DNA of 64,000 bases from Macrostomum hystrix (Eukaryota; Platyhelminthes; Macrostomidae): positions 33,008,501 to 33,072,500 of the forward strand of contig CATNEN010000038.1 of the NCBI GenBank assembly GCA_950097015.1. The letters are read 5' to 3'. Shown in pieces: positions 36,391 through 45,403 of the stretch. Position numbers and translations under genes: made by a program. The notes under the pieces were generated by a model. It was not told the origin of the DNA. It did no database searches and saw only the letters and a list, made by a program, of their open reading frames with translations. How positions within the stretch are numbered: the stretch's first letter is position 1; the number at the start of each line of letters is the position of its first letter.

Positions 36391-37008
36391 TCCTGCTTTG
36401 ATTCCAAAGCTACTGTTGGAGCTTCGATTCCAAAGCTACTGTTGGAGCTTCGATTCCAAAGCTACTGTTCTAGCTTCGATTCCAAAGCTACTGTTCTAGC
36501 TTCGATTCCAAAGCTACTGTTCTAGCTTCGATTCCAAAGCTACTGTTCTAGCTTCGATTCCAAAGCTACTGTTCTAGCTTCGATTCCAAAGCTACTGTTC
36601 TAGCTTCGATTCCAAAGCTACTGTTCTAGCTTCTATTCCAAAGCTACTGTTCTAGCTTCGATTCCAAAGCTACTGTTCTAGCTTCGATGCCAAAGCTACT
36701 GTTCTAGCTTCGATTCCAAAGCTACTGTTGGAGCTTCGATTCCAAAGCTACTGTTCTAGCTTCGATTCCAAAGCTACTGTTCTAGCTTCGATTCCAAAGC
36801 TACTGTTCTAGCTTCTATTCCAAAGCTACTGTTCTAGCTTCGATTCCAAAGCTACTGTTCTAGCTTCGATTCCAAAGCTACTGTTCTAGCTTCGATTCCA
36901 AAGCTACTGTTCTAGCTTCGATGCCAAAGCTACTGTTCTAGCTTCGATTCCAAAGCTACTGTTCTAGCTTCGATGCCAAAGCTACTGTTCTAGCTTCGAT
37001 TCCAAAGC
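36391..37008. repeat. Satellite B, 26-bp unit (block 1)
   Basis: About 23 copies of a 26-bp unit (tactgttctagcttcgattc then caaagc). The junction with satellite A passes through ggctcctgctttgattccaa. The two units share gattc and agctact segments and may have a common origin. Confidence 0.96.
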
Positions 37009-37783
37009 TCCTGCTGCGATTCTCTTTAGCTACGGCTCCTGCTGCGATTCTCTTTAGCTACTGCTCCTGCTGCGATTCTCTTTAGCTACGGCTCCTGCTG
37101 CGATTCTCTTTAGCTACTGCTCCTGCTGCGATTCTCTTTAGCTACGGCTCCTGCTGCGATTCTCTTTAGCTACTGCTCCTGCTGCGATTCTCTTTAGCTA
37201 CTGCTCCTGCTGCGATTCTCTTTAGCTACGGCTCCTGCTGCGATTCTCTTTAGCTACGGCTCCTGCTGCGATTCTCTTTAGCTACGGCTCCTGCTGCGAT
37301 TCTCTTTAGCTACGGCTCCTGCTGCGATTCTCTTTAGCTACTGCTCCTGCTGCGATTCTCTTTAGCTACGGCTCCTGCTGCGATTCTCTTTAGCTACTGC
37401 TCCTGCTGCGATTCCCTTTAGCTACGGCTCCTGCTGCGATTCTCTTTAGCTACGGCTCCTGCTGCGATTCTCTTTAGCTACTGCTCCTGCTGCGATTCCC
37501 TTTAGCTACTGCTCCTGCTGCGATTCTCTTTAGCTAAGGCTCCTGCTGCGATTCTCTTTAGCTACTGCTCCTGCTGCGATTCCCTTTAGCTACGGCTCCT
37601 GCTGCGATTCTCTTTAGCTACTGCTCCTGCTTAATTATCTTTAGCTACTGCTCCTGGTTCGATTCTCTTTAGCTACTGCTCCTGCTTAATTATCTTTAGC
37701 TACTGCTCCTGCTGCGATTCCCTTAAGCTACTGCTCCTGCTTAATTATCTTTAGCTACTGCTCCTGCTGCGATTCTCTTTAGC
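37009..37783. repeat. Satellite A, 28-bp unit (block 2)
   Basis: The second block of the 28-bp satellite, about 27 copies, ending with the same order of variant units as block 1 (cttaattatcttt forms, then ggttcgattctc, then the ggctcctgctttgattcc junction). Confidence 0.96.
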
Positions 37784-38758
37784 TATGGCTCCTGCTTTGA
37801 TTCCAAAGCTACTGTTGGAGCTTCGATTCCAAAGCTACTGTTGGAGCTTCGATTCCAAAGCTACTGTTCTAGCTTCGATTCCAAAGCTACTGTTCTAGCT
37901 TCGATTCCAAAGCTACTGTTCTAGCTTCGATTCCAAAGCTACTGTTCTAGCTTCGATTCCAAAGCTACTGTTCTAGCTTCGATTCCAAAGCTACTGTTCT
38001 AGCTTCGATGCCAAAGCTACTGTTCTAGCTTCGATTCCAAAGCTACTGTTCTAGCTTCGATGCCAAAGCTACTTTTCTAGCTTCGATTCCAAAGCTACTG
38101 TTCTAGCTTCGATTCCAAAGCTACTGTTCTAGCTTCGATTCCAAAGCTACTGTTCTAGCTTCGATTCCAAAGCTACTGTTCTAGCTTCGATTCCAAAGCT
38201 ACTGTTCTAGCTTCGATTCCAAAGCTACTGTTCTAGCTTCGATTCCAAAGCTACTGTTCTAGCTTCGATTCCAAAGCTACTGTTCTAGCTTCGATGCCAA
38301 AGCTACTGTTCTAGCTTCGATTCCAAAGCTACTGTTCTAGCTTCGATTCCAAAGCTACTGTTCTAGCTTCGATTCCAAAGCTACTGTTCTAGCTTCGATT
38401 CCAAAGCTACTGTTCTAGCTTCGATTCCAAAGCTACTGTTCTAGCTTCGATTCCAAAGCTACTGTTCTAGCTTCGATGCCAAAGCTACTGTTCTAGCTTA
38501 GATTCCAAAGCTACTGTTCTAGCTTCGATGCCAAAGCTACTGTTGTAGCTTCGATTCCAAAGCTACTGTTCTAGATTCGATTCCAAAGCTACTGTTCTAG
38601 CTTCGATTCCAAAGCTACTGTTCTAGCTTCGATTCCAAAGCTACTGTTCTAGCTTAGATTCCAAAGCTACTGTTCTAGCTTCGATGCCAAAGCTACTGTT
38701 GTAGCTTCGATTCCAAAGCTACTGTTCTAGATTCGATTCCGAAGCTACTGTTCTAGCT
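37784..38758. repeat. Satellite B, 26-bp unit (block 2)
   Basis: About 37 copies of the 26-bp unit; again the first two copies carry ctgttggagcttc instead of ctgttctagcttc, exactly as at the start of block 1. Confidence 0.96.
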
Positions 38759-39252
38759 TGTCGAACAGTTGACCAACATTATGTTGAATCTAAAATACAG
38801 AATACAAAGGACCATAAAATGAAACAGAACCGCTTCAGATATAATAGCCGCTGCTTGTTTTCAAATGGCACTGTTTAGCCATAGGCAGTTTCAACCACTA
38901 TTATATATAGCGTGGAGCACACAATGGTCATTCACAAGTTTTCAGGCCATAGTCGTTTAGAGGTTTCAATACAGACTATTCTTTTGAGGATCTGCCACCG
39001 TTGGTTGCCAGTGTGAGTGCATGTTGTGCGCGCGCTACTCAAGTCTACCAAGCATCGATCTGGTGCAGTCCTTATCGTCACATTCGATACGAAAATTGAT
39101 TTTTTTGTCTTTCATTTTCTCATAGCATAGCTTGGTAGACTTGCTGGTTTCTACATAGCCGAGCATTCTCCCATACAGAGCGCGGATAATATTCTATCGT
39201 TCGAGGATTTTGTTGTTTCTAAATTTAACTCTAAATCCGTTTGAATAAGGAG
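38759..39252 (+). promoter_or_regulatory. PLAC8-like gene 5' region with TATA-like box
   Basis: Single-copy sequence. A TATA-like element (ttatatatag) at about 38901-38910 would place a start site near 38930-38940, upstream of the ATG at 39253. This is position-based inference only. Confidence 0.45.
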
Positions 39253-40130
39253 ATGGCTAACCAAGTTGGCGTCATGAACTATCAGGTGAGCTCTGCACTT
39301 GGGTCACTGTGATTATTGAGCAATTTGAGTACTTTGACATTCTATGCTCAAGTTTGCTCCGTTCTATTTCTATGCTGAAATTAGCACGGAAAGTAGCTTA
39401 TCAAAGTAGCTGACGATGAGGAAGTCAGGGTTGATGTACACACCTGCGTACGGTATCTGTGTGAGTGTACGCTCAGGAGTCAGTGAAATAGGCAGGACTG
39501 TCACCAAATGATGTGCCATGGCCCGCAGCCCTCCAGCAATTATTTTTTTTCCTGTCCTTCAACTCTTAGTGGTCATTGGTATCTATAATATGGCTTTTTG
39601 ATATCTGTTTCGTAAATGCGACAGTCTGTCGGTCATGACTACCGCGTGTTCTCCAGGCCCCCTCGCAGGCCAACTACGGCTACACCAATCCCGTCATGAC
39701 GCAGCCGCAGCCGCCGCCGCAGCCGCAGGCCCAGATGCAGCAGATGAACAATCAGGTTAACATCACTCTAAACAGTAGCCCACAAACGGTAGTTGATCCG
39801 TTTCGCGACTGGAACACCGGACTCTGCGGCTGCTGCGAGGATGTCAGCTCGTGCCTCTGTGTGCTGCTGTGTGCCCCCTGCTACGTCTGCTGCAGCCTGT
39901 CCGAGAGAGTGGGCGAGAACTGCTGCACCCCTATCTGCCTGTCTATGGTCTATCCCGGCATGTTCCTACCCGTGCTAGTCTATCGAACCAAACTGCGCGC
40001 CAAGTACAACATCAGGGGCAGCGCCATTGACGACTGCTGCTGTACAATGTGCTGCGGGCCTCTAGTGACCTGCCAGATTAAACGTGAGCTGGATCATATC
40101 GAGCGCGACACTGGATTGAAAGCCTTCTAA
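39253..40130 (+). CDS. PLAC8/cornifelin-family Cys-rich protein, two exons
   Basis: An 11-codon first exon (39253-39285, ATG after AAGGAG) joins in phase to 39657-40130 through a GT-AG intron, giving 168 residues. Residues up to about 50 are Gln/Pro/Asn-rich (QPQPPPQPQAQMQQ). The PLAC8 domain follows, with WNTGLCGCCED, SSCLCVLLCAPCYVC, the conserved CC clusters, and the C-terminal DDCCCTMCCGPLVTCQIKREL. These match the family pattern (PLAC8, cornifelin, plant PCR/FW2.2), small membrane-associated Cys-rich proteins whose biochemical role varies between members. The central hydrophobic stretch PICLSMVYPGMFLPVLVY could be membrane-embedded. A TATA-like box lies about 350 bp upstream. The intron carries a 3' fragment of the dispersed SINE-like family. 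Family assignment is firm; orthology to a particular vertebrate member is not. Confidence 0.87.
39400..39552 (+). mobile_element. SINE-like family A, 3' fragment in PLAC8-like intron
   Basis: Matches the 3' half of family A: tgacgatgaggaagtcaggg, tgtacacacctgcg, gctcaggagtcagtgaaa, gatgtgccatggcccgcagc, then a T-run. It lies in the 371-bp intron of the PLAC8-like gene. Confidence 0.85.
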
Positions 40131-40273
40131 AACATGACATTTTATTACGGCTTCAGCCGCCTTCCGGATCATTTGCTGTTCGACCAGTTGGTTTTGGTTT
40201 TTTACCGATGCGATTGAATTCAAATTTTCATGAATTTTCTAGACTGTGAATTTTAACGGTCTGATATTCGCAG

Positions 40274-41165
40274 ATGCATTCTCTCAGCCACTCCTCAACC
40301 TTCTCAGCCACTCTCCAAAATAATCAGTCACTCTCAGTCCTTCTCAGTCACTCTTCTACCTTCTCAGTTACTCGTCACCCTTCTCAGTCACTCCTCACCC
40401 TTCTCAGTCACTCCTCATCCCTCTCAGTCACTCTTCACCCTTCTCAGCCACTCTCCAAAATAATCAGTCACTCTTCACACTTCTCGGTCACTCCTCACCC
40501 TTCTCAGTCACTCTTCACCCTTCTCAGCCTCTCTCCAAAAAAATCAGTCACTCTCAGCCCTTCTCAGTCACTCTTCACCCTTCTCAGTCACTCCTCACCC
40601 TTCTCAGTCACTCCTCACCCTTCTCAGTCACTCCTCACCCTTCTCAGTCACTCTTCACCCTTCTCAGCCTCTCTCCAAAAAAATCAGTCACTCTCAGCCC
40701 TTCTCAGTCACTCCTCACCCTTCTCAGTCACTCCTCACCCTTCTCAGTCACTCCTCACCCTTCTCAGTCACTCTTCACCCTTCTCAGCCTCTCTCCAAAA
40801 AAATCAGTCACTCTCAGCCCTCCTCAGTCACTCTTCACCCTTCTCAGTCACTCCTCACCCTTCTCAGTCACTCGTCACCCTTCTCAGTCACTCCTCACCC
40901 TTCTCAGTCACTCGTCACCCTCCTCAGTCACTCTTCATCCTTCTCAGTCACTCTTCACCCTTCTCAGTCACTCTTCACCCTTCTCAGCCACTCTTCTACC
41001 TTCTCAGCCACTCTTCTACCTTCTCAGTCACTCCTCACCCTTCTCAGTCACTCTTCACCGTTCTCAGTCACTCTTCACCCTTCTCAGTCACTCCTCACCC
41101 TTCTCAGTCACTCCTCACCCTTCTCAGTCACTCCTCACCCTTCTCAGTCACTCGTCACCCTTCTA
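40274..41165. repeat. 20-bp CTCAGTCACTCCTCACCCTT minisatellite after PLAC8-like gene
   Basis: About 45 copies of a 20-bp unit; every fifth to eighth copy is a variant (cactctccaaaa with taatcagtcactctca), giving a higher-order repeat. It probably lies in the 3' UTR. The 300-codon Ser/Leu-rich frame is an artefact. Confidence 0.95.
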
Positions 41166-42235
41166 TAACTTCTGTTCTCTCGCCTTAACGTAAAAAATTG
41201 AGCCTGAGGTTCAATTTTGTCTACTCGTGAACATATTTTGCGGTTCCAGGATTTACCTTTAACGCGAATACTTAACTGCTTGTGCTCAACTGATCAACTA
41301 AGATTTTTATCCAATTTAAGGACAGACCATATGCCATTGTTTAACTGCAAAAAGAACAACACTTGCAAGTTGTGCATCTAAAAGTGACAAGACATTTTTT
41401 CGGAATATTTATGTAACGATGAAAAAAATCAAAATACGAGTAAAATAACATGATTTAACGGTATGCGAAAAATTCATTTAGTGGAAAAATTAGTCGTGAT
41501 GATACCTATTATGAAAAGTTCCCCTAGTCACAGTCTTAGTTTAGGCCACGGCAAGACACCTAAATATTTCCTCATGGCTTTAAAGTGCATGGCACTTAGT
41601 AGAAAAGTACATCACCTTCTTACCCAAATAATGTTCATCATTATTCATAATGATGCCCCTGAAGTACTTTACCTTTTATCATTTTAGGTGCATCACCTCC
41701 TCGTTCTAAAACTATCGGGCCTGCTGATTATAAATGGTGCAAGAAAACGTGCGTTCAGATATTAGTTGTCAATCAACAGAATAAAATAAAATCAATATAC
41801 CATATCAGTATTTTTTAAGTAGCAAGGTCTGCCCCACATCACCGATTGGTTGGCTGGGAAGGGGTGGGTGGTGACCCTCGTTGAGACTCTCTCACCTGGG
41901 CCCGCCAATCAGCGTAGAGGAGCAGAACCGGCGCGTTTTTCAACTATACTACTCATCCAAATATAAATAATATCATAAGCTGAAAATTGTAAATAGAGTT
42001 TAAATCAAACACAACGCGAATTAAGTTATGTACAAAATACTCGCTACAAAAAAACAAAAATATGATTTCGATAAAAAAACGATCAAAACATACAATGGAT
42101 GCAACAGACAAACTTCTAACGTATTACGAAATTATTAAAGTCAAGCCGTTGTCTTCATAAATTGTGTGTCTTAAACTTTGTGTGATACATTTTTACGCTT
42201 GACAGTGTCTTAGACAAACGTCTTACAATCAGTAT
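41166..42235. other. Single-copy spacer between PLAC8-like and Shisa-like genes
   Basis: AT-rich sequence; AATAAA at 41780-41785 could end the PLAC8-like transcript. Convergent with the Shisa-like gene. No further gene was recognised. Confidence 0.5.
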
Positions 42236-42892
42236 TCAAGGCCTGTACGTTGGCGGTGGCACCGGCTGATGCTGCTGATAGGGCGGTGGCTGCGGCATTG
42301 TATCAGCCACTTCACTGCCTTTTCTCAGTCTGCCGCTAGAAGCAGAAGCTGCCGAAATTGATGGCGTAGAAGGCGGAGGTGGCGCCGTTGGCGACAAAAG
42401 CGATGAAGCTCCGCTGCTCTCTACGGACGAAGGAGACGACACTGAGCCGTAAAATCGGTGCTGGTAGGCAAATTGCTGCTTACCATGCGAAACGACGGCC
42501 GGCGCCTCGCCGCAGCAGCCGTATCGCCTTCTCTGTCGTCTCTCTCTGCACGGTGCGCAGCAGCAGCAGCAGCAGCAGGTGCAGCAGACCAGCACAATAA
42601 ACGCAATGCCGCAGGCTATTAACACCACAGACCAATTGTGGGGCAGATACCGGCTGGCTGTGCATTGATAGCCGTTTCTCACTGACGCGTCGCAGCTTTG
42701 ACTACAGGAGCTGCAGCAGTACTGACCTTCAAGAGGCTCGTCGAAGTCTTGCAGGCAGCAAAACTGCGGGCACTTCATGCGCCAGGGACCGAAGCCCGGA
42801 CAGTCCTGCTCGGCGGTCACCGTCTCGACGCAGACGCTGAAGTATGTCAGGAGCGTCAGCAAAAGGAGTGAATGAAACCAGCACGATTTCAT
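42236..42892 (-). CDS. Shisa-like single-pass membrane protein with PY-type tail
   Basis: One coding exon of 218 residues, ATG at 42892-42890, TGA at 42236. The N-terminus is a signal peptide (KSCWFHSLLLLTLLTYFSVC). An extracellular Cys-rich part follows, with CPGFGPWRMKCPQFCC and GQYCCSSCSQSCD, then one transmembrane segment (about residues 86-105, VVLIACGIAFIVLVCC) running into a block of consecutive Cys that may be palmitoylated. The cytosolic tail is Ser/Pro-rich and ends with PPPYQQHQPVPPPTYRP, a PPxY motif followed by a similar PPxY-like one (ligands of WW domains, for example NEDD4 ligases). This layout is that of Shisa/WBP1-VOPP1-type adaptors, which tune receptor trafficking. The Cys spacing fits Shisa loosely, so the family name is tentative. 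Acceptor-like gcttgcag ends just before ACATAATG (exon edge 42897), so an upstream 5'-UTR exon or a trans-spliced leader is likely. Confidence 0.55.
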   Translation of the reverse strand: MKSCWFHSLLLLTLLTYFSVCVETVTAEQDCPGFGPWRMKCPQFCCLQDFDEPLEGQYCCSSCSQSCDASVRNGYQCTASRYLPHNWSVVLIACGIAFIVLVCCTCCCCCCCAPCRERRQRRRYGCCGEAPAVVSHGKQQFAYQHRFYGSVSSPSSVESSGASSLLSPTAPPPPSTPSISAASASSGRLRKGSEVADTMPQPPPYQQHQPVPPPTYRP

Positions 42893-42897
42893 TATGT

Positions 42898-43309
42898 CTG
42901 CAAGCAAAACCAGAGCTATGAAACGATCTGCTTTCGCTGCCTATCGCTTTCTCAACTGACGCCTTAAGAAAATATCGGGTTCTGTTTACCAGAATTCGCT
43001 CAGGAAAAAAAAGAGATAAGAGTGACGAGATAAGTGTTCTATAGCGAATCTGTTCGTGTGTGTACATTTAGTTAGATCGACTAGAAACCTAGCCCTGTGT
43101 GTTCTGCAACTTCTAGAAATCTGCCGCATGAGGTATTTATACGACGTATAATTACAGACTTTTTCTAGAATTTCTGACAGCACTTGAGTCTCAGTTGGCC
43201 CATCACGAAATATTTCTACGGCAGGCTCTGCGAAACGAAATAGTTGGAAAATTTTTGGATTTTCGCATTTTCTGTCACACTGCTGATAGTTAGTGACACT
43301 CGTCACAAG
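42898..43309. other. Shisa-like gene upstream region
   Basis: Single-copy sequence upstream of the Shisa-like coding exon, probably intron or 5' flank. Nothing specific was seen. Confidence 0.4.
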
Positions 43310-44965
43310 TAAATTTGTCACTCTACTCCAAAGTCTGTCACTCTCCTCAAAAGTCTGTCACTCTTCTCAAAAGTCTGTCACTCTCCTCCAAAGTCTGTCA
43401 CTCTCCTCCAAAGTCTGTCACTCTTCTCAAAAGTCTGTCACTCTCCTCAAAAGTCTGTCACTCTCCTCAAAAGTCTGTCACTCTCCTCAAAAGTCTGTCA
43501 CTCTCATCAAAAGTCTGTCACTCTCCTCAAACGTCTATCACTCTCCTCCAAAGTCTATCACTGTTTCCAAGTCTGTCAATCTCTTCCTAATTCTGTTACT
43601 GTCTTCCCAAGCCTGTCACTCTCCTCCAAAGTCTGTCACTCACCTCCCAATCCTGTCACTCTCTTCCTAATTCTGACACTCTCTTCCCAAGTCTGTCACT
43701 CTCTTCCTAATTCTTTTACTGTCTTCCCAATTCTGTCACTCTTTTCCCAGTTATATCACTCTCTTCCCAAGTCTATCACTTTCTTCCTAAGTCGGTGACT
43801 CTCTTCCCAAGTCGGTGACTCTCTTCCCAATTCTATCACTCTCTTCCCAAGTCTGTCACTATATTCCCAAGTCTGTCACTCTCTTCCCTAGTCTGTCACT
43901 CTACCCAAGTCTGTCACTCTCTTCCCAAGTCGGTGACTCTCTTCCCAATTCTATCACTCTCTTCCCAAGTCTGTCACTATATTCCCAAGTCTGTCACTCT
44001 CTTCCCAAGTCTGTTACTCTACCCAAGTCTGTCACTCTACCCAAGTCTGTCACTCTCTTCCCAAGTCGGTGACTCTCTTCCCAATTCTATCACTCTCTTC
44101 CCAATTATATCACTCTCTTCCCAATTCTGTCACTATATTCCCAAGTCTGTCACTCTCTTCCCTAGTCTGTCACTCTTCCCAAGTCTGTCACTCTCTTCCC
44201 AAGTCGGTGACTCTCTTCCCAATTCTATCACTCTCTTCCCTAGTCTGTCACTCTACCCAAGTCTGTCACTCTCTTCCCAAGTCGGTGACTCTCTTCCCAA
44301 TTCTATCACTCTCTTCCCAATTCTATCACTCTCTTCCCAAGTCTATCACTCTCTTCCCAAGTCTGTCACTCTCTTCCCAAGTCTATCACTCTCTTCCCAA
44401 GTCTGTCACTCTCTTCCCAAGTCTGTCACTCTCTTCCCAAGTCGGTGACTCTCTTCCCAATTCTATCACTCTCTTCCCAATTCTATCACTCTCTTCCCAA
44501 GTCTATCACTCTCTTCCCAAGTCTGTCACTCTCTTCCCAAGTCTATCACTCTCTTCCCAAGTCTGTCACTCTCTTCCCAAGTCTGTCACTCTCTTCCCAA
44601 GTCGGTGACTCTCTTCCCAATTCTATCACTCTCTTCCCAATTCTATCACTCTCTTCCCAAGTCTATCACTCTCTTCCCAAGTCTGTCACTCTCTTCCCAA
44701 GTCTATCACTCTCTTCCCAAGTCTGTCACTCTCTTCCCAAGTCTGTCACTCTCTTCCCAAGTCGGTGACTCTCTTCCCAATTCTATCACTCTCTTCCCTA
44801 GTCTGTCACTCTACCCAAGTCTGTCACTCTCTTCCCAATTCTATCACTCTCTTCCCAAGTCTGTCACTCTCTTCCCAAGTCTATCACTCTCTTCCCAAGT
44901 CTGTCACTCTCTTCCCAAGTCTGTCACTCTCTTCCCAAGTCGGTGACTCTCTTCTTAAGTGTCAT
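43310..44965. repeat. 20-bp GTCTGTCACTCTCTTCCCAA minisatellite
   Basis: About 80 copies. The left part (43310-43560) uses a ctcctcaaaagtctgtcact form; the middle and right use ctcttcccaagtctgtcact. Variants (gtcggtgactc, attctatcact, ctagtctgtcactctaccc) recur in an ordered series, showing higher-order periods of about 120-160 bp. Confidence 0.96.
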
Positions 44966-45403
44966 AGTTGTCTCCGCAAACCTGGCCCTATTCTCATTAT
45001 TGTCAAGATTTCGCAACCTCTGAGACTTAAATTACTAAAAACGGAATAATTGTTCCACAGAATGGGAGATCTGCATGTGATAGACCGGTTTAATCTGGAT
45101 TTCAAGCACCCGAAGTTGGCGTAGATAACAATTTCATTGATTTGTATTAATTTATAGTCCGCTTCGTGCCACCAACTATTTATCAAATCTGCTGATAAGA
45201 AGAAGCCTACTAGCCCGATAGTGAAATGAACACGAGCTCTGGATAAATTAACCTGGATAAGCTATACCGCATATACGGCTCGTATATATATGTCCAAGTG
45301 CACAGCATATTCGTTGCAATTATAATTGAACTGACCGCACTATATTAAAACACAGACTAACTCGAAAACTATTTGTTTCCAAGCAAAAAAGGCTAGACAA
45401 ACA
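44966..45403 (+). promoter_or_regulatory. Enolase-family gene 5' region with TATA-like box
   Basis: Single-copy sequence with a TATA-like cgtatatatatg at about 45283-45292, some 115 bp before the ATG. A plausible promoter, inferred from position only. Confidence 0.45.

Noticed and set aside
40274-41188. 304-codon Ser/Leu/Thr-rich frame after the PLAC8-like gene
   Set aside because: Generated entirely by the 20-bp repeat; all frames lack stops because the unit has none on this strand.
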